A model generated the notes under the pieces. It did not search any database and had not been told where the DNA came from. It saw only the letters and a list, made by a program, of their open reading frames with translations. 50,384 nucleotides of DNA, from assembly GCA_945952225.1 (NCBI GenBank), contig CAMFHP010000057.1, positions 1-50,384 of the forward strand. Reading direction: 5' to 3'. A program made the position numbers and the translations under genes. Within the stretch, counting starts at the first letter, position 1. Every line of letters begins with the position of its first letter. This DNA comes from an uncultured Myxococcaceae bacterium (lineage in GTDB: Bacteria; Myxococcota_A; Polyangia; Polyangiales; Ga0077539). Positions 35,190 through 43,673 of this stretch are shown piece after piece.

Positions 35190-36002
35190 ATGCCGACGCT
35201 CCGACGCCCCACGGTCACGCTCCACTACGACGACCTCGGCCCGCGCGACGCGCCCGCGGTGCTGCTCACGCACTCGCTCCTCTGCGACGGGTCGATGTTC
35301 GCGCACCTCGCCGCCGACCTCGCGCAGACCCACCGCGTGCTCAACCTCGACCTCCGCGGCCACGGACGCTCCACGGCCGCGACGCGGGGCTACTCCCTCG
35401 ACGAAGAGTGCGACGACCTCCCCGCCGTGCTCGACCACGCGGGCGTCGCGCGCGCCACCTTCGTGGGCCTCTCGATGGGCGCGATGCTCTCCATGCGCTG
35501 CGCGGTGTTCCACCCGACGCGCGTCGAGCGGCTGTGCCTCCTCGACACGAGCGCCGAGCCCGAGAGCGCCTTCAACCGCGCGCAGTACCTCGCGCTCGCG
35601 GGGGCCTTTCTCGCCGCGGGGATCCATCCCTCCATCGAAGCTCGCGTGCGACCGCTGATGTTCTCCGACGGCTTCATCGCCCGCGCGCCGCACGAACTCC
35701 AGCGCTTCCACGATTCGCTCGTGCGGGCCTCGCGCGAGGGGATCTTTCAGGCCGTGCAGGCCGTCGCGCTCCGCGGTGATTTCTCCCCCGAGCTCCGCGC
35801 CATCACCGCGCCCACGATGGTGCTCGTCGGCGACGCAGACCGCGCGACGCCCCTCGCCCGCGCGCAGCACATCGTCGACCGCGTGCGTCCGTCGACGCTC
35901 GACGTGGTGCGCGAGGCCGGGCACCTGAGCACCGTCGAGCAGCCTGAGCTGACCACGCGCGCCGTTCGCGCGTTTCTCGACCGTCACCGCGAAGGGGCGT
36001 AG
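35190..36002 (+). CDS. Alpha/beta hydrolase
   Basis: This 270-residue protein has the classical fold: VLLTHSLLCDGSMF, DLRGHGRSTAA, the nucleophile elbow GLSMGAMLSM, a cap region, the acid in LVGDADRATP and His in VREAGHLSTVEQPE. It resembles 3-oxoadipate enol-lactonase-like hydrolases but nothing nearby supports that pathway. It has no signal peptide, so it is cytoplasmic. The next gene begins nine bases after its stop, which suggests co-transcription. Confidence 0.88.
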   Translation: MPTLRRPTVTLHYDDLGPRDAPAVLLTHSLLCDGSMFAHLAADLAQTHRVLNLDLRGHGRSTAATRGYSLDEECDDLPAVLDHAGVARATFVGLSMGAMLSMRCAVFHPTRVERLCLLDTSAEPESAFNRAQYLALAGAFLAAGIHPSIEARVRPLMFSDGFIARAPHELQRFHDSLVRASREGIFQAVQAVALRGDFSPELRAITAPTMVLVGDADRATPLARAQHIVDRVRPSTLDVVREAGHLSTVEQPELTTRAVRAFLDRHREGA

Positions 36003-36011
36003 TCGACGCCC

Positions 36012-36692
36012 ATGCCGTACGTGCTCGCCACGCTGCTCGCGGGATCGTCCGTGCTGCTGTGGCTCGTCTGGCGCGCGGCGAAGAAGCTCCCGCTCGGCGC
36101 GTCGGCGGGTTCGCCGGCGGCGCTCGCGGAGGCGCTGGTCTGGTACGACGGCGACCTCTCGCCCAACGGACGGCGCGTGCTCTGGGTCGAGCCCATGTCG
36201 ACCACGCTGAGCACGGCGCCCGACGACGCGAAGGCGATGCAGTGGTTCCTCGATGGGTGCCCCGTCGACGAAGAGGCCCTGCGCGCGAAGCTCCCCGACG
36301 AGCACGTGAAGGAGAAGGTTTCGTGGCCGCTCACGCCCGACGAGGTGGCGAGGCTGCGCGCGGGCTTCACCCCCGAGGGCGCCGAAGACAAGTGGCGCAT
36401 CGTCACCCTCGGCACCGAGCAGGGCGAGCGCGTCTTCATGCTCCGCAGCTGGACGGGCACGCTGATGTACGTGCTCGACCTCACGGAGAAGGGCGTGCGC
36501 TGGGTGTGGCGCGGGGCCCGTGATCCGTTGGGGGTCGAGCTCGCGCGCGCCGTGGTCGACGGCTACGTGCTCCAGCGAACGTGTGTGGTGCCCGCGCCCC
36601 GCGAGATCGGCGACGACAAGGGGCGGCTGCTCCTCTGGGGCGTGAAGATCGCAGGACGGCGCTGCAAGGCCGTCGAGCCCGGCGTGATGTGA
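36012..36692 (+). CDS. Hypothetical protein with N-terminal membrane helix
   Basis: This 226-residue protein has one N-terminal hydrophobic segment (YVLATLLAGSSVLLWLVW) followed by RAAKK. The remainder is soluble and Trp-rich (VRWVWRGARDPLG, EQGERVFMLRSWTGTLMYVLD). I recognise no family. It lies nine bases after the hydrolase gene and is probably in the same transcript. The fold appears mixed alpha/beta; a membrane-anchored regulatory or binding role is unproven. Confidence 0.65.
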   Translation: MPYVLATLLAGSSVLLWLVWRAAKKLPLGASAGSPAALAEALVWYDGDLSPNGRRVLWVEPMSTTLSTAPDDAKAMQWFLDGCPVDEEALRAKLPDEHVKEKVSWPLTPDEVARLRAGFTPEGAEDKWRIVTLGTEQGERVFMLRSWTGTLMYVLDLTEKGVRWVWRGARDPLGVELARAVVDGYVLQRTCVVPAPREIGDDKGRLLLWGVKIAGRRCKAVEPGVM

Positions 36693-36830
36693 CGGTGGTG
36701 TGATGCGCGGCGCCCTTCGCGATGCGCTTCACGAAGTGCGCACGCGCTGACGATGCGCCGCCCCTTCGCACGACGCGCGAGATTGGTGTACGACGCGCGG
36801 CGCCTACTACCCCTTCTCGCGAGGACCGCC

Positions 36831-37679
36831 ATGCGACTCCGTTCACCGCTCCTGCTTGCGTTTGCGTTCGCCCTCCCCGTCGCGTGCGGCTCGCCCCGCA
36901 GCGGCAGCGGAACGTTCAACACCGAAGACGCCGCGACCTCCGACGCCGCCACCGACGACACGCCCACGCCGAGCTTCGACGTGCCCGTGACGCCCGACGT
37001 GCCTGCGACGCCCGACACGCCCGCGACGCCCGACGTTCCTGCAACGCCCGACAGCCCCGCGCCCGTCGACGCCTGCGTGGCCAACAGCGAGGCCACGAGC
37101 GCGCTCTGCCGCGACGGACGCGACAACGACTGCGACGGCGTCATCGACTGCGACGACGCGAACTGCACCGCGTTCTGTGGGAGCTCCATGACCGACGCGG
37201 GCCGCGACGCCTGCGTGGTGCGCGGCACCGAGAACACCAACAGCGCGTGCTCGAACGGCATCGACGACGACTGCGACGGCTTCATCGACTGCGGCGCCGC
37301 GGGCACCGGCGCCAACGCCGACTTCGACTGCACGCGCACCGCGACGGTCACCGTGTGTCCCCGCGACGGCGGCGTCGTCGTCGACTCGGGATGCGTGGTG
37401 TCGACGGTGCGCGAGAACTCCGTGGCCGCGTGCACCAACGGCATCGACGAAGACTGCGACGGCTACGTCGACTGCATGGACCGCGACTGCTCCTGCGTCG
37501 GCGCCTGCGCGCCGTTCCGCACGGGCTGTACGTGTCGTGGGGCGGAGAACACCAACGCGACGTGCTCCGACGGCATCGACAACGACTGCGACGGGTTCAC
37601 CGACTGCAGCACCACCTCCGTCGACTTCGACTGCACCACGACCCCCGCCGTCACCCTCTGCTACCGCGACGGCGGCTGA
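36831..37679 (+). CDS. Lipoprotein with four Cys/Asp DNDCDG-type motifs
   Basis: This 282-residue lipoprotein (signal ending ALPVAC) has an Asp/Thr/Pro linker built from short TPD(V/T)PA repeats. It then carries four copies of a Cys/Asp module, variants of C(S/T/R)(D/N)G(I/R)D(N/D/E)DCDG(F/Y/V)xDC. The motif belongs to the 'MopE-like putative metal-binding' type, where acidic residues probably bind calcium or copper. The protein is exported and lipid-anchored. GCGAGGA precedes the ATG at 36831, which sets the start. It is convergent with the nap operon by seven bases. Confidence 0.85.
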   Translation: MRLRSPLLLAFAFALPVACGSPRSGSGTFNTEDAATSDAATDDTPTPSFDVPVTPDVPATPDTPATPDVPATPDSPAPVDACVANSEATSALCRDGRDNDCDGVIDCDDANCTAFCGSSMTDAGRDACVVRGTENTNSACSNGIDDDCDGFIDCGAAGTGANADFDCTRTATVTVCPRDGGVVVDSGCVVSTVRENSVAACTNGIDEDCDGYVDCMDRDCSCVGACAPFRTGCTCRGAENTNATCSDGIDNDCDGFTDCSTTSVDFDCTTTPAVTLCYRDGG

Positions 37680-37685
37680 TCGCGC

Positions 37686-37982
37686 TCACCCCGTCGGCGC
37701 GGCGATGCGCACGAGCCGCACGCCCGCCGACGTCGCGAGGAGCGTGTCCATCCACACCGCGCCCCGATGCGCGTACCGCACCTGCACCGCCCGCACACGC
37801 CCCGCCCGCAGCCGCGCCGCGGCCTCGTGGAGTGTCACGCCCCCGCCCTCGGCCAGGGCCTCGGCGCCGCCCTTCGTGAGCACCGCGAGCACCGTCGTAT
37901 CGCGCGCGATGTCGTCGACGAGCGCGTCGAGCGCAGGCCCATCGAGCGTGGCTTCGTACATCTCGGGAAGCCCTTCGTTCAT
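37686..37982 (-). CDS. Small hypothetical protein at end of nap operon
   Basis: This 98-residue protein starts at an ATG that overlaps the stop of the tetraheme cytochrome gene (ATGA), so it is co-translated with the nap operon. It has no Cys, no signal and no membrane segment. A central part (DDIARDTTVLAVLTKGGAEALAEG, then VTLHEAAARLRAGRVRAVQVRY) suggests an alpha/beta fold. I recognise no family. Its position after napB suggests an accessory role in nitrate reductase assembly, which is inference. Confidence 0.65.
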   Translation of the reverse strand: MNEGLPEMYEATLDGPALDALVDDIARDTTVLAVLTKGGAEALAEGGGVTLHEAAARLRAGRVRAVQVRYAHRGAVWMDTLLATSAGVRLVRIAAPTG

Positions 37983-38725
37983 GGGCTCTCCGCGAGGGGC
38001 GGACGCTGGTCGAACGCGGCCGACGGGCCGTGACACTGGGTGCACGACTGCCGCCACGGATGGCTCGTGCGGAGTCCCAGCGCGTACGCCCCGTGACAGC
38101 TCTCGCAGCGCGCGCGCATCAGCGTCGGGTGCGGCACCGTCGGCGGCGCGCCGGGCCACGCGCGCTCACCGTGGGCGGGCGCATCGAGGCCCGCGAAGGT
38201 GTTGGTCTCGGTGAGGGCTCCCGCGGGCGGAGCGCCGGGCACGGGGCCGTTCGAAACCACGTGGCACTGCACGCAGCTCTGCATCGTCGTGTGGCAGATC
38301 GCGGGCGCGGTCTGCGCGGCGATGCGCATGCCCTCGCCGTGGCAGGTCATGCAGTTGGGCCAGTCGCGTTGCGCGATGGGGTGCGGAATCGTCGGCGGCG
38401 CACCGTCGTAGGCGCGATTGCGCGCGCGGCGTTCGAGGGCCTCGGCGCGCTGCGCGTCGGTGACCACGCCCGCGTCCCGGAGGTCGGGGCGCGCGGAGGC
38501 CATCGCGCGGAGGTTGCCCGCGTGGCGCAGGCGGTTGTCGTGGTGTCGGCGCTGCTCGTCGGCCCACGTGGGCGCGCGCGGAAGCTCTCCCGCGGTGGCC
38601 TCCACGGGCGAGGGCCGTCGCACGGGGAGCTCGGTGCGCACGCTGGTGACGAGACCCGCCACGGCCACGGCCATCGCGACGGCCGCGCCGATGTGGAGCA
38701 CGCGCGCGTCGAGGGGGGCGCTCAC
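37979..38725 (-). CDS. napB: Tetraheme cytochrome c, internally duplicated NapB-like subunit
   Basis: This 248-residue protein starts at GTG overlapping the napA stop (GTGA). It has an N-terminal hydrophobic segment (HIGAAVAMAVAVAGLVTSV) that could be a signal anchor. It then has two similar modules, each a GAPPT(I/V)PHP motif (108-116 and 182-190) followed by two CxxCH sites: CMTCH 125-129 and CVQCH 141-145; CESCH 197-201 and CTQCH 218-222. Ordinary NapB has one such module with two hemes. The first module also keeps the NTF sequence seen in NapB. It would pass electrons from the membrane module to NapA in the periplasm. The duplication is unusual. Confidence 0.85.
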   Translation of the reverse strand: MSAPLDARVLHIGAAVAMAVAVAGLVTSVRTELPVRRPSPVEATAGELPRAPTWADEQRRHHDNRLRHAGNLRAMASARPDLRDAGVVTDAQRAEALERRARNRAYDGAPPTIPHPIAQRDWPNCMTCHGEGMRIAAQTAPAICHTTMQSCVQCHVVSNGPVPGAPPAGALTETNTFAGLDAPAHGERAWPGAPPTVPHPTLMRARCESCHGAYALGLRTSHPWRQSCTQCHGPSAAFDQRPPLAESP

Positions 38726-41154
38726 GGCGTGCGCTCCGGGCGGCGCGCGAGCACGAGACGCACCGCGCACTTCTTGTAGTCGGGCTGCTTCGAGATGGGG
38801 TCGTGGGCGTCGAGGGTGAGGTTGTTGATCATCAGCCGCTCGTCGAACCACGGCACGAAGACCGTGCCCGGCGGAGGCGCGCCGCGGCCGTCGATCCATG
38901 CGGGGAGCGAGAGCGATCCGCGACGCGATTCGAGGGTGACCGTGTCGCCGTCACGAATGCCGAGGCGCGCGGCGTCGTCGCGGTTCACCTCGACGTACGC
39001 GTTGGGCATCGCGCGTCGGAGCTGCGGGATGCGCATGGTCATCGAGCCCGAGTGCCAGTGTTCGAGCACGCGTCCGGTGCAGAGCCAGAAGGGGTACTGC
39101 GCGTCGGGCATCTCGGGCGGGTTCACGTGGTCGTGGAACCAGATCTGCGCGCGGTCGTCGTGCGTGACCGAGTGGTAGAACTGCACGCGCCGTCCGGGGG
39201 CGACGTGGGGGTCTTCGCCGCCGACGAAGCGGTACCGCGTCTCGCGCCACGCGCCGTCGCGCTGCACCACGGGCCAGCGCAGCCCGCGGGCGCGCACGTA
39301 CTCGCCGTAGGGCGCGAGGTTCTTGTGCTTGTGCGTCGAGAAGCGGCGGTACTCCTCGAAGAGCTGCTCGTCGACGTTCACGTCGGCGAAGTGGGCCCAG
39401 TCCCACGCGGGCACCTCGGCGCCCGAGGCGTTGCGCATGCGGAAGAGAAAGGCCCCGTCGCGGTCGCGCATCCCGGGGTGGCCCAGTTCGAAGAGCCTGC
39501 GGGCCACGGCGATCGTCTGCCACACGTCGGGCCGCGCCTCGCCCGGCGGATTCACCATCTTGAACCACTGCTGCGTGCGGCGTTCGGAGTTGCCGGTCAT
39601 CCCGTTCTTCTCGACCCACATCGCCGACGGGAGGATGAGGTCCGCCGCGCGCACCGTGGCCGTCGGGTACACGTCGGACACGATGAGGAACTTGTCGGCC
39701 ATCGCGCGCGACGGCGCGAAGAGCTTCTCGAGGTTGGGGAGCGACTGCGCGGGGTTGGTGACCTGCACCCAGATCGTGTCGATGTCGCCACCGCGATCGT
39801 GCGCGGTGCTGAACCTCTCCCACATCTGCACGGTGTGATAACCGGGCGTCGGGTGGATGCGCCCGGCGGGCACGTTCCAGATCTCTTCGGCGATGCGACG
39901 GTGCTCGGCGTTGGCCACGAGAAGCCCGCCGGGGAGCAGGTGCGCGATGGTGCCGACCTCGCGCGCGGTGCCGCACGCCGAGGGCTGTCCCGTGAGGCTC
40001 TGCGGTCCGTCGCCCGGTCGCCCGAAGTGCCCCGAGAGCATGTGGACGCCGTGCACCATGCGGTTGATCGCCGTGCCGCGCGTGTGCTGGTTCATGCCCA
40101 TGCACCAGAGCGAGAGGATCTTCTTCGAGCGGTCGGAGAAGAGGTCGGCGAGCATCCGCACGTCGGCCGCGGAGACGCCCGAGAGCTGCTCCACGCGCTC
40201 GGGGGTGTAGGGCGCCACGCGCTGGCGGTACTCGTCGAAGGTCATCGCCTCGCCGTTGAGATCGGGCGTCGCCTTGTCCTTGCGGAACGCGCAGAACGAC
40301 TCGACGAAGCTCCGGTCGAGGGTGCCGCGTCGGAGGAGCTCCGCGGCGATGCCGTTGGCGAGCGCGAGGTCGCCGTGGGGCTTGAAGAGCAGCACGTGGT
40401 CGGCGAAGGCCGACGTGCGCGTGCGCCGCGTGGTCATGTCGATGAGCGTCACGCGCTCGCCCCGCGTGCGACGGTCGATGAGGCGCGAGAACAGCACCGG
40501 GTGCATCTCGGCCATGTTGTTGCCCCAGAGGACCACCACGTCGGCGTGGTCGAGGTCGTCGAAGCAGTTGTAGGGCTCGTCGACGCCGAAGGTGCTCATG
40601 TAGCCCGTCACCGCGGAGGCCATGCAGAGCCGCGCGTTCGGGTCGATGTGGTTGCTGCCGAGGCCGCCCTTCATGAACTTCTGCGCGGCGTAGCCCTCGG
40701 GGATCGTCCACTGGCCGCTGCCGTAGAACGCGAAGCCGCGGGGGTTCGCCATCACACGTCGCGCGATGACGTCGATGGCCTCGGGCCAGGTGATGGGCTC
40801 GTGGCGTCCGTTGCGCTTGAGCATCGGGCGCGTGAGGCGGTCCGTGCCGTAGAGCGCGAGGCCCACGTGGTAGCCCTTCACGCAGAGGAGCCCGCGGTTC
40901 ACCGGTGCGAGACGGTCGCCCGCGATGGCCACGACGCGCCCGCCGCGCACGCCCACCTGCACGGTGCAGCCCGTGCCGCAGAAGCGACAGGGGGCCTTGT
41001 TCCACACGACGTCGGCGCCGGTGCGCGCGGCGATGGAGGGGTCGAGCGCCGGCGGCTGCGCGCCCTGCGAGGGCACCTGCGCGAGCGCACGACGCGAGGC
41101 CAGCGACGAGGCGGCCGAGAGGGCCGCGAGCTTGAGAAGATCCCTGCGTTCCAT
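38722..41154 (-). CDS. napA: Periplasmic nitrate reductase catalytic subunit
   Basis: This 810-residue molybdoenzyme begins with MERRDLLKLAA, a Tat-like twin-Arg signal with a very short n-region. The [4Fe-4S] motif is CRFCGTGC...LLCVKGY. The molybdenum-ligand Cys region is NARLCMASAVTGYMSTFG. The C-terminal pattern GRVLEHWHSGSMTMRIPQL, YVEVNRDDAARLGIRDGD and the ending KKCAVRLV are diagnostic of NapA. Size is close to the 828 residues of the E. coli enzyme. It reduces nitrate to nitrite in the periplasm. napD ends five bases upstream and the tetraheme napB overlaps its stop, so the operon is tightly packed. Confidence 0.95.
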   Translation of the reverse strand: MERRDLLKLAALSAASSLASRRALAQVPSQGAQPPALDPSIAARTGADVVWNKAPCRFCGTGCTVQVGVRGGRVVAIAGDRLAPVNRGLLCVKGYHVGLALYGTDRLTRPMLKRNGRHEPITWPEAIDVIARRVMANPRGFAFYGSGQWTIPEGYAAQKFMKGGLGSNHIDPNARLCMASAVTGYMSTFGVDEPYNCFDDLDHADVVVLWGNNMAEMHPVLFSRLIDRRTRGERVTLIDMTTRRTRTSAFADHVLLFKPHGDLALANGIAAELLRRGTLDRSFVESFCAFRKDKATPDLNGEAMTFDEYRQRVAPYTPERVEQLSGVSAADVRMLADLFSDRSKKILSLWCMGMNQHTRGTAINRMVHGVHMLSGHFGRPGDGPQSLTGQPSACGTAREVGTIAHLLPGGLLVANAEHRRIAEEIWNVPAGRIHPTPGYHTVQMWERFSTAHDRGGDIDTIWVQVTNPAQSLPNLEKLFAPSRAMADKFLIVSDVYPTATVRAADLILPSAMWVEKNGMTGNSERRTQQWFKMVNPPGEARPDVWQTIAVARRLFELGHPGMRDRDGAFLFRMRNASGAEVPAWDWAHFADVNVDEQLFEEYRRFSTHKHKNLAPYGEYVRARGLRWPVVQRDGAWRETRYRFVGGEDPHVAPGRRVQFYHSVTHDDRAQIWFHDHVNPPEMPDAQYPFWLCTGRVLEHWHSGSMTMRIPQLRRAMPNAYVEVNRDDAARLGIRDGDTVTLESRRGSLSLPAWIDGRGAPPPGTVFVPWFDERLMINNLTLDAHDPISKQPDYKKCAVRLVLARRPERTP

Positions 41155-41158
41155 CGCG

Positions 41159-41449
41159 TCAGCGCTCCTCGCGGCGCTGCTTCGAAGGCAGCTCCGCGGA
41201 CGTGAACTCCCCCGCGTCGGAGGAGTCGTGAAAGGCCAGGTCGACGAGCAGCACACCGGGCGTGCGGGCGAGCTCGTTCCAGAGGTCCTGCTCCTCGCGC
41301 AGCGTGGCCGTGTCGGTCACCACGGGCAGCCGTCCGCCCTGTGCGAGCGCGCCCACCATGAGCCGCGCGTCGCCTTCGAAGGTCGCGATCGCAGCACCCC
41401 GGAGCCCCTCGTGGTCGGCGAGGGTGAGCACCAGTCCGGCGACGGGCAT
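41159..41449 (-). CDS. napD: NapD-like chaperone for NapA maturation
   Basis: This 96-residue protein has the ferredoxin-like pattern of NapD: PVAGLVLTLAD near the start, EDARL-type strand GDARLMVGALAQGGRLPVV, and the conserved TPGVLLVDLAFHDSSDAGE end. NapD binds the twin-Arg signal of NapA and holds it until cofactor insertion. The start overlaps the stop of the NrfD-like gene by one base (TGATG). The C-terminal tail is rich in Arg and Glu and slightly longer than usual. Confidence 0.85.
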   Translation of the reverse strand: MPVAGLVLTLADHEGLRGAAIATFEGDARLMVGALAQGGRLPVVTDTATLREEQDLWNELARTPGVLLVDLAFHDSSDAGEFTSAELPSKQRREER

Positions 41450-42753
41450 CAGCGCACCTCCGCGTGCGAAGACCCCTCGTGCGACGGGGCTTCCTCCGCC
41501 TCGTCGAGGGGCGGCGCGTCGGGGGCGCGCATCTCGCCGGTCATCGCCTGCAGCGCGACCTTCAGCGCGACGGTGAACACCATGAGCCCGAGGGCCCACA
41601 CGCCCGCGGTGACCTTCCACTCGGCGAGCGTGGGGGTGTACGGCACGAGCTCGTGGAGCGTGCTCGGAATGAAGCCCGGGATGATCAATCCCATGCCCTT
41701 CTCGATCCACACGCCCGCGAAGGTCGCGACGAGCGCGCCGTTGAGCACCGCGCGGTGGGCGCGCAGCGCGGGCGTGAGGAACACCACCGCCGCGCCGACG
41801 TTGAGCGCGAGGGCCGACCAGATCCACGGCACGAGCTCCCGGTGGCCGTGGAGGCCGAACCAGAGGTAGCGCGCCGCGGCCGCGTGGTGACCGCCGGTGT
41901 AGAAGTCGGTGAAGAGCTCGGCGGCGAGCATGAAGAGGTTCACCAGCGACGCGATGCGGAGGATCGACACGAGCAGGTCGATGGCACCCGCGGGCACACG
42001 AAAGCGCGTGAACCGCTGCACGAGCTGGAGGGTCAGCACGATGAACGCCGGGCCCGTCACGAAGGCCGACGCGAGGAAGCGCGGCGCGAGGAGCGCGTTG
42101 TTCCAGAAGGGGCGTCCCCCGAGGCCCGCGTAGAGAAACGCCGTCACCGTGTGGATCGAGAAGGCCCACACGATCGAGACGAACACGAAGGGCAGGTACC
42201 ACCGCGGGTCGGGCCGTCGACCGAGGTACCGCGTGTAGATCAGGTACCCCACGACGTGGAGGTTCAGCGCGAAGTACCCGTTGAGCACCACGACGTCCCA
42301 CGTGAGCATCGAGATGGGCCAGTGGAACTTCCCGATGCCCGGCACCAGGTGCCACGCGCGATCGGGTCGCCCGAGGTCGACCACCACGAAGCCCAGCGCC
42401 ATCACGATGGCCGCGATGGCGAGCAGCTCGCCCACGATCACCACGTCGTGCATGTCGCGGTCGTGAAAGAGGTACGCGGGGATCACCATCATCACGCCGC
42501 CCGCGGCGAGCCCCACCGCGAAGGTGAAATTGGCGATGTAGAGCCCCCACGAGACGTGGTCGCTCATGCCCGTGAGGGCCATGCCGCGCGCGACCTGCTG
42601 CGCCCAGGCGTTCATGCCCACGAGCGCGATGGCCGTGAGCACGAACATCCAGGTGTAGAAGCGCCACGTGCCGTCGGTGGCGCGGTCGAGCACGCGGAGC
42701 AGAAAGCCCGGATAGGTCAGGCGGTGACCCGCGGCGCCGTTGCGGTCTCCCAT
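41449..42753 (-). CDS. NrfD/PsrC-family quinol-oxidising membrane subunit
   Basis: This 434-residue protein has about ten membrane segments with NrfD-family features (WGLYIANFTFAVGLAAGGVMMV, DLGRPDRAWHLVPG, SIHTVTAFLYAGLGGRPFWNN). The C-terminal tail is hydrophilic. It would oxidise menaquinol and hand electrons to the adjacent Fe-S protein. Most nap operons use NapC or NapGH here. Finding an NrfD-type subunit with an NrfC-type partner in a nap operon is uncommon, though relatives exist in other deltaproteobacterial clusters. The start at 42753 lies eight bases after the Fe-S gene stop. Confidence 0.9.
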   Translation of the reverse strand: MGDRNGAAGHRLTYPGFLLRVLDRATDGTWRFYTWMFVLTAIALVGMNAWAQQVARGMALTGMSDHVSWGLYIANFTFAVGLAAGGVMMVIPAYLFHDRDMHDVVIVGELLAIAAIVMALGFVVVDLGRPDRAWHLVPGIGKFHWPISMLTWDVVVLNGYFALNLHVVGYLIYTRYLGRRPDPRWYLPFVFVSIVWAFSIHTVTAFLYAGLGGRPFWNNALLAPRFLASAFVTGPAFIVLTLQLVQRFTRFRVPAGAIDLLVSILRIASLVNLFMLAAELFTDFYTGGHHAAAARYLWFGLHGHRELVPWIWSALALNVGAAVVFLTPALRAHRAVLNGALVATFAGVWIEKGMGLIIPGFIPSTLHELVPYTPTLAEWKVTAGVWALGLMVFTVALKVALQAMTGEMRAPDAPPLDEAEEAPSHEGSSHAEVR

Positions 42754-42761
42754 CGGTCCCC

Positions 42762-43673
42762 TCACACGTCGAAGAAGTAGAAGAAGCGCGGCATGGTCCC
42801 GAGCTCCTCCTTGAGGACGAAGATGCGCTTGTGCTCCAGCACCCAGCGGATCTCCGAGTCGGGGTCGGCCACGTTGCCGAACACGCGCGCGCCCGTCGGG
42901 CACGCTTCGAGACACGCGGGCAGCCGCCCCTCGCGCGTGCGGTGCAGACAGAACGTGCACTTCTCCACCACGCCCTGCGGCCGGATGCGGTTCGAGAGGT
43001 ACGACTGCTGCGGGTTGATCTCGTCGGCGGGAATCTCGGGCGCGCGCCAGTTGAAGCGCCGCGCGTGGTACGGGCACGCGGCCTCGCAGTACCGACACCC
43101 GATGCACCAGTTGTAGTCGACCACCACGATGCCGTCGGCCTCCTGCCAGGTGGCCTCGACGGGGCAGACCTTGGTGCAGGGTGGGTTCTGGCACTGCTGA
43201 CACTGCACGGGCATGTAGAAGTGCCCGGGCGCTGGCACCGCGTGGTCGTAGTCCGTACGGCCGCGCTCCATGTCGAGGGAGCCCTGCTCCATCTCGAGCA
43301 CGCGGATGTACGACTGGTGCGAGGCGCGGTCGTGGTTGTTCTCGACGTGGCACGCCTCGACGCAGCGACGGCAGCCGATGCACACCGAGAGGTTCAGCGC
43401 GTAGGCGAACTGCACGCCCTCCGTCGGTCGGATGTCACGGATGGTGACCTCGCGGCCGTAGCGGTTCTTCGTCTCGCCTTCGAGGCGGCGCAGCACCGCA
43501 TGGAGCTCGTCGCGCGAGAGCTCGCGGTAGTGCTTCTGGAGAAACTCCGCGGGCGAGGTGTACTTCTCGATCTGTTGCAGCGGCGCGAGGGCGCGCGCGA
43601 AGGCGCCCGCACCGAGGGATGCGCCGAGCACCTTGAGCGCCACGCGGCGCGTCGGGCGGGGGTCGTCACTCAT
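42762..43673 (-). CDS. Four-cluster Fe-S subunit, NrfC/DsrO-like, with Tat signal
   Basis: This 303-residue protein has an N-terminal TRRVALKVLGAS Tat-type signal. Four cysteine clusters for [4Fe-4S] centres follow: CIGCRRCVEACH, CQQCQNPPCTKVCP, CIGCRYCEAACP and CTFCLHRTREGRLPACLEACP. It belongs to the NrfC/DsrO/PsrB electron-transfer family and pairs with the NrfD-like subunit encoded next to it. Electrons would flow from menaquinol through NrfD and this protein to the multiheme cytochromes and NapA. The start overlaps the preceding cytochrome gene by eight bases. Confidence 0.93.
   Translation of the reverse strand: MSDDPRPTRRVALKVLGASLGAGAFARALAPLQQIEKYTSPAEFLQKHYRELSRDELHAVLRRLEGETKNRYGREVTIRDIRPTEGVQFAYALNLSVCIGCRRCVEACHVENNHDRASHQSYIRVLEMEQGSLDMERGRTDYDHAVPAPGHFYMPVQCQQCQNPPCTKVCPVEATWQEADGIVVVDYNWCIGCRYCEAACPYHARRFNWRAPEIPADEINPQQSYLSNRIRPQGVVEKCTFCLHRTREGRLPACLEACPTGARVFGNVADPDSEIRWVLEHKRIFVLKEELGTMPRFFYFFDV

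Noticed and set aside
38803-41205. Plus-strand frame of 800 codons over napA
   Set aside because: A shadow of napA, whose cofactor motifs are intact on the minus strand.
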